A stretch of DNA of 64,000 nucleotides from Alteromonas australica (lineage in GTDB: Bacteria > Pseudomonadota > Gammaproteobacteria > Enterobacterales > Alteromonadaceae), in NCBI RefSeq assembly GCF_000730385.1, contig NZ_CP008849.1, positions 682,001 to 746,000 of the forward strand. The letters run 5' to 3'. Positions within the stretch are counted from its first letter, which is position 1. Every line of letters begins with the position of its first letter. Positions 45,019-54,815 of this stretch are shown piece after piece. The position numbers were made by a program, and so were the translations under genes. Under the pieces are notes generated by a model. It saw only the letters and a list, made by a program, of their open reading frames with translations. It did no database searches and had not been told where the DNA came from.

Positions 45019-46344
45019 CGCCGCTTTCTGCGCTATCTCTACCACTTTATTCGCGATGGAAGGCAAAGTGGTATTTTCATTCATGGCTTGTTTTTGCAAT
45101 CGTCGATAGGCCTCGTGCTCACTGATTTTAAATTGCTGCATTAGAATTAATTTCGCTCTATCAATAAGCTTATGTTCTGTGATGGCGCGCTTGGCTTCTT
45201 CTAGCTCACGGGTCATATCTTCGATGTATTGTGCCTGCCCTCGCAATAAATCATAAAACGAGCGATGTGCCGATAGCGTTTCAGTTTGTCCGTCTAGCGT
45301 AGGGTGGGGATGTGCATCATGATCTTCCACTAGCCCAGGCATGCTGGGGTCAAACAACAACGTTAATGGGGAGCCTTCTGGCACATACTCATCAGAAAAA
45401 CTACTAATGAGACGCTGATGGTTTTTCATTTCATTTTGGGCGTTCGTGACTTTGTGTCTCGCCTCGTTAATTAACCCTTCGGTGAGGGTATTTTCAATTT
45501 CTTGCATGGCATCGATGCGGCGAGTGGCAACGTCGAACCACACTTCACTAATTTCAGGTGCAATAGGGCTACCATCGGCCAATTGCGCAATCATTTTTCG
45601 TAGCTGGTTAATATCATGCGCCGCAGGGCTATCGTTTAATTTATCTAGTAAGGCGGTTTGCTTGGCGGCGGCGAATTCTTGAAATACAGAGAAGTGGTGC
45701 AATTGCGCTTGTTGGAGCGTGCATAGTTTTTCACATAAACGTTTATCAAAATGAGTTTCGGCAAAACCAATGGCCCCCCAGGCCCTTTCTTGGCCCGCAT
45801 ACTCTTTGCCCTGCATAAAGTTAAACAGTGCCACGAGGGTGCGAGTGATAGTGGGATCACTGGCAATATCCGCAGCTTCAAATATCACGGTAAGTAACCC
45901 AGCCACTAACCGACAATATGCACGAGTAGACTCGAGGGCTGATAATGATAAGCCCGACACCTTTTCCCTCAACACAGGCAAATAGTCGATGCCTTGAAGG
46001 GCTAACGTGATGCTGCTTAACAGGCGCGGGTTAGCGTTGACTCTATCTTGAGTTAGAAATAGCGATTTAAGCTGGCTGCGTAATATGGATTCAGCGTCTT
46101 TTGCGTGCGCAATATGAGTGTCTCTTTGCTCAACGAAACGGGTACCTTTCGATGCAAGGTAAATGTTACTGGCTCCCCGCTCTTTTTGCAGAGCATGCAC
46201 TACATTTTTCACGGCAATAACAATACGGCAGTTGCTGGATAACTGTTCTAGCACGTTAATTTCAGCATGCTTGGCAGCTAATAAAAAGCGCTTGGTTGCA
46301 TCGCTTAAATTATCGGCATGTGCAGTTTGGGTATCGGTAGGCAT
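45001..46344 (-). CDS. nasR: Nitrate/nitrite-sensing antiterminator, NIT plus ANTAR domains (NasR-like)
   Basis: 447 residues. The NIT sensor (~35-290) has the conserved HALQKERGASNIYLAS helix that carries the nitrate-binding arginine region. The ANTAR RNA-binding domain (~375-440) has DRAKLILMQQFKISEHEAYRRLQKQAM. NasR binds nitrate or nitrite and then stabilises a hexaloop hairpin in target leaders to prevent termination. Two leaders with such a hairpin occur in this window, before nirB and before nrtA. The gene reads away from them and is separately transcribed. Confidence 0.9.
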   Translation of the reverse strand: MPTDTQTAHADNLSDATKRFLLAAKHAEINVLEQLSSNCRIVIAVKNVVHALQKERGASNIYLASKGTRFVEQRDTHIAHAKDAESILRSQLKSLFLTQDRVNANPRLLSSITLALQGIDYLPVLREKVSGLSLSALESTRAYCRLVAGLLTVIFEAADIASDPTITRTLVALFNFMQGKEYAGQERAWGAIGFAETHFDKRLCEKLCTLQQAQLHHFSVFQEFAAAKQTALLDKLNDSPAAHDINQLRKMIAQLADGSPIAPEISEVWFDVATRRIDAMQEIENTLTEGLINEARHKVTNAQNEMKNHQRLISSFSDEYVPEGSPLTLLFDPSMPGLVEDHDAHPHPTLDGQTETLSAHRSFYDLLRGQAQYIEDMTRELEEAKRAITEHKLIDRAKLILMQQFKISEHEAYRRLQKQAMNENTTLPSIANKVVEIAQKAASPRKG

Positions 46345-46627
46345 GATTCAGTGTTTACACCCTAATAGATGAGCTTATACCGGGCGTGTGCGCCGTCTCA
46401 CGTAAGCTCACTATCCGTATGCATAAAATTTGAGTGAATAACATAAGAAAAGCAATGGCTATGCCCACTTTTCGCCTCTTGCATAAAATGAGCTAGATTG
46501 CTGAATTTAAACGTATTTCTTTAAATATTGTCGCAGTGTGGAGAAGCAATGAGAGACATTGATAGTCTCTGTTTGCGCTATTTTGGTGCAGCACGACCCT
46601 TTCTAGCAGAAATACCTCTGCCTTGCG

Positions 46628-46915
46628 CTACTGTCTTACTACTCTTAAAAACCAGCCAACAAAGAGGGAAATCAAAAAGCCGAAAAATGCCATAAGCAGC
46701 GTTATAGTGGGAAGTTTGCCAGAAAAATTAGCGTTTTCGCCGGTTTCTTCACTGATCAGCATGCCAGAGGCTTGAAAGATGAATAATGCGGCGATTGAGA
46801 ATAACAGAATGACGCCAGTGGACATAAAGGTGGCTTTCCAATAAGACTTGGGGGCAGTCCAGTGTATGGCGCCTGCAACCAATACACACAAAAGGGTCAA
46901 TATATAAGGGACCAC
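46628..46915 (-). CDS. Small three-helix membrane protein
   Basis: 95 residues if started at the GTG at 46915, chosen because AAGGAG lies five bases before it; a GTG two codons upstream overlaps the ribosome binding site. Three hydrophobic segments (~5-20, ~30-50, ~72-92) separated by short loops with KSYWKA and EETGENANFSGK. Not recognised. It sits between nasR and the SulP gene without operon partners. Confidence 0.65.
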   Translation of the reverse strand: MVPYILTLLCVLVAGAIHWTAPKSYWKATFMSTGVILLFSIAALFIFQASGMLISEETGENANFSGKLPTITLLMAFFGFLISLFVGWFLRVVRQ

Positions 46916-47229
46916 ATACACTCCTTAACACGTTAATTAAGATTCAGGGTTGGCCGTTAGACAAAAAATAAACACCTGACACGACGACACTAGCAAAAAA
47001 GTAACGATGCCATGTATTACTATGAATGTCAGCTTACTTAGGTAATTTATTCTACGCTTTCATCGTCATAGAGTGTGCTTTAGGTTGGTGCCCTTTAACA
47101 TTCTATTAAAAGATTTTAAGCCAAAATGGTGATAGAATCGCCACCACTTTCTACGTGCTTACTTAGTGCTGCTTGTCTGCAAGCACAGCGTAGCATGCCT
47201 ATATTAATTATTTTAACTCCTGAGAAAAC
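46916..47229. other. Intergenic region before the SulP gene
   Basis: 314 bases, AT-rich, with no convincing ORF. A short hairpin TGCTTG/CAAGCA lies near 47170-47190. It probably holds the divergent promoters of the small membrane protein and the SulP transporter; no clear -35/-10 pair was identified. Confidence 0.4.
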
Positions 47230-48795
47230 ATGTTTGATTTAATTACGAGTCGCGATAGCAATGTTAAAAATGACGTGCTCTCTGGCATTACCGTTGCGTT
47301 AGCATTGGTACCAGAAGCAGTGGCCTTTGCCTTTGTTGCAGGTGTTGAGCCTATGATAGGCCTCTATGCCGCCTTTATGATGGGCTTGATTACGTCAGCA
47401 ATTGGTGGACGTCCTGGAATGATTTCAGGGGCCACAGGTGCAATGGCGGTGGTCATGGTAGCCCTGGTTGCTCAGCATGGCGTGCAGTACCTTTTCGCTG
47501 CGGTCATCCTTGCCGGTTTACTCCAGATACTGTGTGGCGTGTTCAGGTTGGGTAAGTTTATTCGACTTGTACCCTATCCCGTCATGCTAGGCTTCGTGAA
47601 CGGGTTAGCCATCGTCATCTTTCTTGCCCAGTTAGGACAATTTAAAGTCATTAACGCCGCTGGCGAACTTAGCTGGATGCAAGGCACTATGCTTTATTGG
47701 ATGCTAGGTTTGGTGGCACTAACCATGGCAATTATTTACTTGCTGCCTAAGCTGACCACCGCTGTACCGGCTTCCTTGGTGGCGATTATTACTGTCACAG
47801 CACTGGTGCACGGCTTAGATTTAGAGGCTCGTACTGTGATTGATTTCGTTCGCGATTTATTACCTGCTGAACAAAAAGCCAGTGCCACCTTAGCGGGTGA
47901 GTTGCCTAGTTTTGCTATCCCTATGGTGCCGTTCAATTGGGACACCCTAATGATTATTCTACCTACCTCAGTCATTCTCTGCTTGGTGGGCTTAATTGAG
48001 TCGCTTCTTACGTTGTCGCTTATTGATGAAATGACAGATACACGGGGTCGAGGCAACAAAGAATGTGTGGGTCAGGGCGTTGCTAATACAGTAAATGGTT
48101 TCTTTGGCGGCATGGGCGGTTGTGCCATGATTGGGCAGAGCATGATCAATATTAATTCAGGTGGTCGTGGTCGACTTTCTGGTATTACAGCGGCGTTAGT
48201 TTTGCTCGGGTTTATATTGTTTGCTGCGCCACTTATTGAAATGATTCCTTTGGCTGCCTTGGTAGGTGTGATGTTTGTAGTGGTTATTGCCACTTTCGAA
48301 TGGGCTTCATTTCGCATTATTCGAGGTGTTAACAAAGAAGACGCCTTCGTTCTGTTTTTAGTCACCGGCGTGACTGTTATTGCTGACCTTGCCATTGCGG
48401 TGGTCGTGGGGGTCATCGTGTCAGCGCTTGTTTTCGCTTGGAAGCATGCACGTCACATCGAAGTGAAAAGCCATATCGATAAAGATGGTTGGAAAGTCTA
48501 CGACCTTGAAGGGCCATTATTCTTCGGATCAGTGACTCACTTTAAGGATTTGTTTGATATAGCCAACGATCCCCAAGACGTGGTTATCGACTTTAAAGAG
48601 TCACGTATATGGGACTCTTCAGGTATAGATGCATTGGATACCTTGGCTGATAAATATGAGCTACAAGGTAAGAAGCTACACATTCGTCATATTAGTGACG
48701 AGTGCCGAAGCTTACTTCGCAAAGCGGATAAATTTGTTGAAATCAACGTGAGTGAAGACCCTCGCTATCGTGTAGCCACAGACAAACTTGCTTAA
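47230..48795 (+). CDS. SulP-family anion transporter with STAS domain
   Basis: 521 residues. The membrane part (10 or more segments) begins with [24 protein letters not shown] and contains [30 protein letters not shown] and the signature [24 protein letters not shown]-terminal STAS domain (~410-500) has [21 protein letters not shown]. The family moves sulfate, bicarbonate or other anions, and the substrate here is unknown. Lying between nasR and nirB it could serve anion supply for nitrate assimilation, but it has no NasR-type leader. A long hairpin follows. Confidence 0.9.
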   Translation: MFDLITSRDSNVKNDVLSGITVALALVPEAVAFAFVAGVEPMIGLYAAFMMGLITSAIGGRPGMISGATGAMAVVMVALVAQHGVQYLFAAVILAGLLQILCGVFRLGKFIRLVPYPVMLGFVNGLAIVIFLAQLGQFKVINAAGELSWMQGTMLYWMLGLVALTMAIIYLLPKLTTAVPASLVAIITVTALVHGLDLEARTVIDFVRDLLPAEQKASATLAGELPSFAIPMVPFNWDTLMIILPTSVILCLVGLIESLLTLSLIDEMTDTRGRGNKECVGQGVANTVNGFFGGMGGCAMIGQSMININSGGRGRLSGITAALVLLGFILFAAPLIEMIPLAALVGVMFVVVIATFEWASFRIIRGVNKEDAFVLFLVTGVTVIADLAIAVVVGVIVSALVFAWKHARHIEVKSHIDKDGWKVYDLEGPLFFGSVTHFKDLFDIANDPQDVVIDFKESRIWDSSGIDALDTLADKYELQGKKLHIRHISDECRSLLRKADKFVEINVSEDPRYRVATDKLA

Positions 48796-48814
48796 GGGAA
48801 GCCCGCTCTTGTTC

Positions 48815-48850
48815 GCACCATGGAAAGGCATTTTTGCCTTTCCATGGTGC
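48815..48850. terminator. Perfect long hairpin after the SulP gene
   Basis: A 16-bp perfect stem (GCACCATGGAAAGGCA with its complement) around TTTT. It lacks a T tract, so termination would be inefficient or rho-assisted. Confidence 0.5.
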
Positions 48851-48913
48851 ACTAAAGGCTAGTGTCATTTGCGAATAAGCGAAAAAACCTCGATAAATTA
48901 AGCGCCTACTAAT

Positions 48914-48930
48914 ATGGCATCGTTTTTGGA
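48914..48930 (+). promoter_or_regulatory. Candidate sigma-54 promoter of nirB
   Basis: TGGCATCGTTTTTGGA has GG at 48916-48917 and GG at 48928-48929, with ten bases between. The -24 element is good; the -12 element has G where C is usual. It would start transcription near 48941 and give a leader of about 150 bases that contains the attenuator. Confidence 0.45.
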
Positions 48931-49020
48931 TACGTATTTAGTGAAAGTGTGAATGTGTGTCGAGCAATTTGCTCAAAACAATGTGTGTGTTGTGATTACG
49001 TGAATGGTCATAACAGTAGA

Positions 49021-49069
49021 TAGGCAACGAAGCCCGCTCCAACGTTAGTTGGAGCGGGCTTTTTTTTTG
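49021..49069 (+). promoter_or_regulatory. NasR-type attenuator in the nirB leader
   Basis: A hexaloop hairpin GGC-AACGAA-GCC (49023-49034) has A at loop position 1 and G at position 4, as ANTAR domains require. Its 3' arm overlaps the 5' arm of a terminator: 13-bp perfect stem 49031-49043 with 49048-49060, loop GTTA, and nine T to 49068. The two hairpins exclude each other. nirB starts at 49092 with GAGGAGA upstream. The upstream companion hairpin usual for ANTAR targets was not clearly identified. Confidence 0.8.
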
Positions 49070-49091
49070 CGATGAAAAAAGAGGAGAGACC

Positions 49092-51641
49092 ATGACATCT
49101 CTGGCTTCGAAAGAACGAATTCTTGTTGTTGGTAACGGCATGGTGGGACACCACTTTGTTGAGCAGTTACATCAGGCCAACGAAAATGCTCAAATTACCG
49201 TGTTGTGCGGCGAGTCGCGCTTGGCCTATGACCGTGTTCATCTGTCCTCTTATTTCAGTGGTGCCAGTGCAGAAGACCTTGCATTAACTGATGCTGCTAC
49301 TTATACAGAGTGGGGAGTGAATTTCGTTACGAACGCCATGGTAACCGACATTCTCCGTGATGAAAAAAAGGTATTAACCTCTGAAGGTCAGGCCTATGTG
49401 TACGACAAACTCATTTTGGCAACGGGTTCGTACCCCTTTGTTCCTCCTATTCCAGGCAATAACCAACCCCACTGTTTGGTTTACCGAACCATTGACGATT
49501 TAGAGGCAATAGAAGCTTCTGCCAGAGAAAGTAAAACAGGGGTTGTTGTAGGTGGCGGTCTACTGGGATTAGAAGCTGCAAATGCTTTGAAAGAAGCCGG
49601 TTTAGATACCCACGTGGTGGAATTTGCACCTCAGCTCATGGCCGTGCAACTTGATGTTACTGGCGGTCAAGTCCTCAAGGACAAGATTGAAGGTTTAGGG
49701 GTGACTGTGCATACCCAAAAAGCCACTCAGGTCATTGAGAGTGGCGAGCAGGCGCGATACCGTATGGTGTTTGCCGACGATACTTATTTAGAAACGGACA
49801 TGATCCTGTTTTCTGCAGGTATTCGTCCTTCCGACCAGTTGGGCAAAAAAGCCAATTTGGCGCTAGGTGAACGTGGGGGCATCGTCATTGACGATAGCTG
49901 CCTAACCTCAGATCCCGATATCTACGCCATTGGTGAATGTGCCTTGTGGCAAAACCGTATTTTTGGCTTAGTCGCGCCTGGTTATACTATGGCACGCGCC
50001 GCCGTCAGTCATTTGACCGGTGGCGATACACGCTTTTCCGGCGCAGATATGAGCACCAAATTAAAGTTAATGGGTGTAGAGGTTGGCTCTATTGGTGATG
50101 CTCACGAGCGAACCGAGGGGGCGCAAAGTTACACCTACTTTAATCAACCGGAAGGTGTGTATAAAAAATTAGTGGTCGATGCTGAGCAAAAGCAAGTGTT
50201 AGGTGCTGTACTTGTGGGTGACACCAGTGATTACGACACGTTGTTGCAGTATGCCTTAAACGGAATTGAACTGCCCGAACAGCCAGAAAGCCTTATCCTC
50301 CCAAGTAGCGATGCCGCACCTGCGCTAGGGGCAGATGCATTGCCTGATACCGCCACGATTTGTTCGTGTCATAACGTAGCCAAAAGCGACATTGTCACTG
50401 CAATTGATGGGGGTTGCTGTAGCTTAGGGGATGTGAAAGGCGCAACGAAAGCAAGCACCGGCTGTGGCGGATGCACTGCATTGCTGAAAAATGTCGTAGA
50501 CAGTGAGCTTGAAAAGCGCGGTGTTGAAGTGTCTAAAGCTATTTGTGAGCACTTCAATTATACCCGACAAGAGCTTTTTCACATTGTTAAAGTGAATGGC
50601 ATTACCTCGTTTGAGCAGTTGCTTGAAGGTCATGGCAAAGGATTAGGCTGCGAGATTTGTAAACCTGCCGTGGGCTCAATTCTGGCCTCTGTGTACAACG
50701 ACTATATTCTTAAACAAGAGCACCTCCCCCTGCAAGATACCAACGATATTTACCTTGGTAACATGCAAAAAGACGGGACTTACTCCATTGTACCAAGGGT
50801 GGCTGGCGGCGAAATTACCCCAGAAAAACTCATTCTTCTGGGTGAGGTCGCCAAGCAATATAACCTCTATACAAAAATAACCGGTGGCCAACGTATCGAC
50901 CTTTTTGGGGCGCGGGTGGAGCAATTACCTGAAATTTGGGAAACCTTAGTGGCCGGTGGATTCGAAACGGGCCATGCCTACGCGAAAGCGCTGCGAACAG
51001 TGAAATCCTGTGTAGGCAGTACTTGGTGTCGATACGGTGTTCAAGACTCAGTAAAAACCGCTATTGATTTAGAAAACCGTTACAAGGGATTGCGCGCGCC
51101 ACATAAAATCAAATTTGCGGTCTCTGGTTGTACCCGTGAATGCGCAGAAGCGCAAAGCAAAGATATTGGTGTTATCGCCACCGAGAATGGCTGGAATTTA
51201 TATGTGTGTGGCAACGGCGGTATGAAGCCTCGTCATGGCGACTTGTTTGCCACCGATTTAGATACTGAAACCCTAGTACGTTATATCGACAGAGTCTTGA
51301 TGTTCTACGTGCGTACTGCCGACCGACTCCAACGTACCTCAGTTTGGATGGACAATTTAGAAGGTGGCTTGGCATACCTTCAAGATGTGGTGATAAATGA
51401 TTCGTTGAATCTCAACGATGAACTTGAAGCACAAATGAATACCTTGGTAGCAAACTATCAGTGCGAGTGGAAAACCACTATTGAAGATGAAGCATCACGC
51501 AAGCGTTTCCGTCAGTTTGTAAATAGCAAAGCTGCAGATGCCAATATTCAATTCGTTGAAGAGCGTGGACAAGTTCGACCGGCAACAGAAATGGAAAAAA
51601 AGCTAGGTACGAATAAAGCGATTCCAGTGGACGTAATTTAA
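49092..51641 (+). CDS. nirB: NADH-dependent nitrite reductase, large subunit NirB
   Basis: 849 residues. N-terminal FAD/NAD(P)H oxidoreductase (VVGNGMVGHHFVEQL, VVVGGGLLGLEAA), a BFD-like [2Fe-2S] region (CSCHNV to STGCGGC), a NirB-specific ferredoxin-like half repeat and the siroheme/[4Fe-4S] reductase part with CVGSTWC and CTRECAEAQSKD. It reduces nitrite to ammonia in the cytoplasm with six electrons from NADH, together with NirD. It is first gene of an operon that runs to the trpD2 gene, behind the NasR-type attenuator. Confidence 0.97.
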   Translation: MTSLASKERILVVGNGMVGHHFVEQLHQANENAQITVLCGESRLAYDRVHLSSYFSGASAEDLALTDAATYTEWGVNFVTNAMVTDILRDEKKVLTSEGQAYVYDKLILATGSYPFVPPIPGNNQPHCLVYRTIDDLEAIEASARESKTGVVVGGGLLGLEAANALKEAGLDTHVVEFAPQLMAVQLDVTGGQVLKDKIEGLGVTVHTQKATQVIESGEQARYRMVFADDTYLETDMILFSAGIRPSDQLGKKANLALGERGGIVIDDSCLTSDPDIYAIGECALWQNRIFGLVAPGYTMARAAVSHLTGGDTRFSGADMSTKLKLMGVEVGSIGDAHERTEGAQSYTYFNQPEGVYKKLVVDAEQKQVLGAVLVGDTSDYDTLLQYALNGIELPEQPESLILPSSDAAPALGADALPDTATICSCHNVAKSDIVTAIDGGCCSLGDVKGATKASTGCGGCTALLKNVVDSELEKRGVEVSKAICEHFNYTRQELFHIVKVNGITSFEQLLEGHGKGLGCEICKPAVGSILASVYNDYILKQEHLPLQDTNDIYLGNMQKDGTYSIVPRVAGGEITPEKLILLGEVAKQYNLYTKITGGQRIDLFGARVEQLPEIWETLVAGGFETGHAYAKALRTVKSCVGSTWCRYGVQDSVKTAIDLENRYKGLRAPHKIKFAVSGCTRECAEAQSKDIGVIATENGWNLYVCGNGGMKPRHGDLFATDLDTETLVRYIDRVLMFYVRTADRLQRTSVWMDNLEGGLAYLQDVVINDSLNLNDELEAQMNTLVANYQCEWKTTIEDEASRKRFRQFVNSKAADANIQFVEERGQVRPATEMEKKLGTNKAIPVDVI

Positions 51642-51653
51642 TTCCGGGAGAAG

Positions 51654-52013
51654 ATGATGACAGCAACAACACAACTTGCCGCTCAGTGGCATGATGTCTG
51701 CGGGCTAGACGATTTAGTGAACAATAGTGGCGTATGTGCCCTCATCGGCGAACAACAAATTGCCATTTTTTCACTCACTATCAAGGGTGAGCAGCAAATC
51801 TACGCGATTAGCAATTGGGATCCCGTAGGGAAAGCAAATGTACTTTACCGCGGTTTACTTGGCTCTATTGGCGATGAAATTGTCGTAGCCTCACCGCTGT
51901 ATAAAGAGCATTACTCATTAGTGACGGGGCGCTGTCTAGAGCGAGATGACGTCAGCGTGCTGGCATATAAAGTGAAGCGAGACGGTGACCGTATTTTTGT
52001 TGCCGTTGAATAA
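51654..52013 (+). CDS. nirD: Nitrite reductase, small subunit NirD
   Basis: 119 residues. A Rieske-like fold without the Cys/His cluster ligands, as usual for NirD: IYAISNWDPVGKANVLYRGLLGS, then VVASPLYKEHYSLVTGRCLE. GGGAGAAG precedes a double ATG. It lies 12 bases after nirB and 29 bases before nasA and completes the NADH-nitrite reductase. Confidence 0.95.
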   Translation: MMTATTQLAAQWHDVCGLDDLVNNSGVCALIGEQQIAIFSLTIKGEQQIYAISNWDPVGKANVLYRGLLGSIGDEIVVASPLYKEHYSLVTGRCLERDDVSVLAYKVKRDGDRIFVAVE

Positions 52014-52042
52014 TTCCAAATAAGATTGCGAAGTGAAATAGG

Positions 52043-54796
52043 ATGAATATGGCCACACCCACCTACCAAGCGAATACATCGACAGAACAACTAAGGCAAT
52101 CTACCTGCCCTTACTGTGGTGTGGGCTGCGGTGTGGATATCAGTTGCAACGTAAATGGGCGTGTCGTATCCCTGGACAAGATTTGTGGTACGCCCGAGCA
52201 TCCGGCCAATCACGGTCGCTTATGTGTGAAAGGTACAAACCTGCTAGAAACAAACAGCCTTGGCGGGCGTTTGCTCCATCCAACCATAGCAGGGGAAAAG
52301 GTGGAATGGGACACAGCAACGCGCCTGATTGCCGACAAAATAACACAGACCGTAGCGCAGTATGGCGCGGATGCCGTTGCTTTTTATGTCTCGGGTCAGC
52401 TCCTGACAGAAGACTATTATATTGCCAATAAGCTAATGAAAGGCTTTATTGGTAGTGCCAACATAGACACCAATTCTCGCTTGTGCATGTCCTCAGCAGT
52501 AGCGGCATATAAGCGCGCATTTGGTGAAGATGTGGTGCCTTGTCAATATACCGACTTAGAGAGCACTGAATTGCTGGTGCTTACTGGTAGCAACACCGCA
52601 TGGGCCCACCCTGTGTTATTTCAACGAATTCAACGGGCGAAATTGCGTAATCCCAACATGAAAGTGGTGGTGCTAGATCCGCGTAAAACAGAAACTTGTA
52701 CCCTTGCAGATTTGCATTTACCGCTTAAGCCAGGTACAGACGTGGCGGTGTTTAATGGGTTGCTTAACTTTGCTCACACCAATGGCAGCATTGACGCAAA
52801 CCGCGTACATACCTTTGCCGATGGACTGGATGACGCTGTGGCGGCTGCTAACGACATGGACATAGATAGCGTTAGCCAATATAGCGATGTAAACGCTAAC
52901 GATTTACTCACCTTCTATAGGTGGTTTTGTGACGCTGAGCGCGTGATTACGTTTTACTCAATGGGCATCAATCAATCGGCCTTTGGCGTAGACAAAGCAA
53001 ATGCCATCATCAATTGTCACCTAGCACTGGAGCAGATAGGTCGAGAAGGGGCGGGGCCATTTTCTATTACCGGCCAACCTAATGCCATGGGGGGAAGAGA
53101 GGTGGGCGGATTAGCGAATATGCTTTCGGCTCACAGAGACATTGAAAACCCCAAGCACCGGGACAGTGTCAAATCGTTTTGGAACGCGCCGCATATTTGT
53201 GAACATCAAGGCCTTAAGGCGGTGGATCTATTTGATGCTATGGCATCAGGTAAAGTGAAGTTTGTGTGGATAATGGGCACAAACCCCGTGGTGAGTATGC
53301 CACACCGAGAACAAGTGGAAAATGCCCTTCGCCGATGTGAAACCGTGGTGGTGTCAGATATTGTCAATAAAAATGATACCCTTGATTTTGCACATATTGC
53401 TTTGCCTGCAACCGGGTGGTCAGAAAAAGATGGGATGGTGACAAATTCAGAGCGAAGAATGTCTCGTCAAAGAGGCATACTTCCTCCCCCCAAAGAGGCG
53501 CGTCACGATTGGCAAATTATGTGCGATGTTGCCAAAAAAATGGGGTTTGAAGATGCCTTTGATTATTCTCATCCTTACCAAATTTTTGATGAGTTTGCGC
53601 GTCTTACTGCTTACGAAAATGACGATGAAAAATTGCTGAATTTAGCCGCTTTGGTTGGCATGACTCAACAGGAATACGACAACTTCAGCCCTGTACAATG
53701 GCCTCTTGAAAGGCGCTCTGATGGAAGTGTACAAACTATTCGCCCCTTTACTTCGTTAACCTTTCCAACGGATAACGGTAAGGCGAAATGTATTGCAGTG
53801 ACGCCTCAGTTACCCCAACAAGTCACCACCGCTAGCTTTCCATTTGTGCTTAACAGCGGCCGCTCTAGAGACCATTGGCATACCATGACACGTACAGGGA
53901 AGGCCGCTAAATTACATGCGCATATGCCACACGCAAGCGTGTCTATGCATCCAATGGACGCACAAGCCCTGCAGCTTTCCTCAAAGGCTTATGTGAGTTT
54001 AAGCAGTGAAGTCAGTGGAGAAACCCCGTGTATTTTCCCTGTAAGTATTGATGAGGGTATCAGACGGGGAGAGCTTTTTATTCCCATTCACTGGTCCGGA
54101 GTTTGGGGTTCCCACAGCAAGCTCGCAAAGCTTTATGCTCCGGCGACAGATGCTATTTCTGGCCAACCCGAGTTAAAGCATGCCGCGGTTAATGTGGTGC
54201 CAACCTCATTTAAGAGTTTCGGGCAAGTGTGCATAAGAGAACAAGATGCGCAGCGTTTAGGCGATAGCTGGGGAGATTACTGGGCCAAAACTCAAACGGC
54301 ACATGGCGTCAGCTGGTCAGTGGCAAGTCACCTTGATATTTCACAGTGGTTATCACACCTTTTAACCCGTTTACCCAAAGATTGGGTAATATACCAACAC
54401 AAAAATACCTCAGGCGTCTGCCTAGTCGGTGTTCATAACGATACCGTGTGTGCCTTCGTCTCCCTTGGCCAGGTATGTCCTAGTCAATCACCGGATTGGC
54501 TACTGCCAATGGGGGGGATTGATAGCTTACTCAACTCAGCGCTCACTAACGACACCTTATCCAATTTGCTTCATGGACGTGTGGACGATGCCTTCACAAA
54601 AGGGGCACAGGTTTGTAGTTGCTTTAATGTGAGAGAAAAGACCATCAGTGAAGCGATTGAAGCTGGATGCCAAACGGTGGATGAGTTGGGTGAGCGATTA
54701 AAGTGTGGCACCAATTGTGGTTCTTGTAAGCCTCGACTGAGCGAAATGCTTAACGCTTTTGCTTCCCTTGAAATCCCCTCTGTTGAAACAGCCTAA
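52043..54796 (+). CDS. nasA: Assimilatory nitrate reductase catalytic subunit NasA
   Basis: 917 residues. N-terminal [4Fe-4S] motif CPYCGVGCGVDI with GRLCVKG, a molybdopterin oxidoreductase core (VLDPRKTETC, GQPNAMGGREVGG, MGTNPVVSMP) and a molydopterin-dinucleotide-binding domain (NSGRSRDHWHTMTRTGKAAKL). A C-terminal BFD-like [2Fe-2S] domain has CSCFNVREKT and CGTNCGSC. No signal peptide, so it is cytoplasmic. It reduces nitrate to nitrite. No separate NADH or ferredoxin subunit gene is adjacent. The ATG at 52049 is an alternative start with better ribosome-site spacing. Confidence 0.96.
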   Translation: MNMATPTYQANTSTEQLRQSTCPYCGVGCGVDISCNVNGRVVSLDKICGTPEHPANHGRLCVKGTNLLETNSLGGRLLHPTIAGEKVEWDTATRLIADKITQTVAQYGADAVAFYVSGQLLTEDYYIANKLMKGFIGSANIDTNSRLCMSSAVAAYKRAFGEDVVPCQYTDLESTELLVLTGSNTAWAHPVLFQRIQRAKLRNPNMKVVVLDPRKTETCTLADLHLPLKPGTDVAVFNGLLNFAHTNGSIDANRVHTFADGLDDAVAAANDMDIDSVSQYSDVNANDLLTFYRWFCDAERVITFYSMGINQSAFGVDKANAIINCHLALEQIGREGAGPFSITGQPNAMGGREVGGLANMLSAHRDIENPKHRDSVKSFWNAPHICEHQGLKAVDLFDAMASGKVKFVWIMGTNPVVSMPHREQVENALRRCETVVVSDIVNKNDTLDFAHIALPATGWSEKDGMVTNSERRMSRQRGILPPPKEARHDWQIMCDVAKKMGFEDAFDYSHPYQIFDEFARLTAYENDDEKLLNLAALVGMTQQEYDNFSPVQWPLERRSDGSVQTIRPFTSLTFPTDNGKAKCIAVTPQLPQQVTTASFPFVLNSGRSRDHWHTMTRTGKAAKLHAHMPHASVSMHPMDAQALQLSSKAYVSLSSEVSGETPCIFPVSIDEGIRRGELFIPIHWSGVWGSHSKLAKLYAPATDAISGQPELKHAAVNVVPTSFKSFGQVCIREQDAQRLGDSWGDYWAKTQTAHGVSWSVASHLDISQWLSHLLTRLPKDWVIYQHKNTSGVCLVGVHNDTVCAFVSLGQVCPSQSPDWLLPMGGIDSLLNSALTNDTLSNLLHGRVDDAFTKGAQVCSCFNVREKTISEAIEAGCQTVDELGERLKCGTNCGSCKPRLSEMLNAFASLEIPSVETA

Positions 54797-54815
54797 TTAA
54801 ATAGGAGGCATTCAC

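Noticed and set aside
46549-46695. A 48-codon plus-strand frame with a GGAGA site upstream
   Set aside because: It runs antisense into the end of the small membrane-protein gene and its C-terminus looks like random basic sequence; no homology is recognisable.
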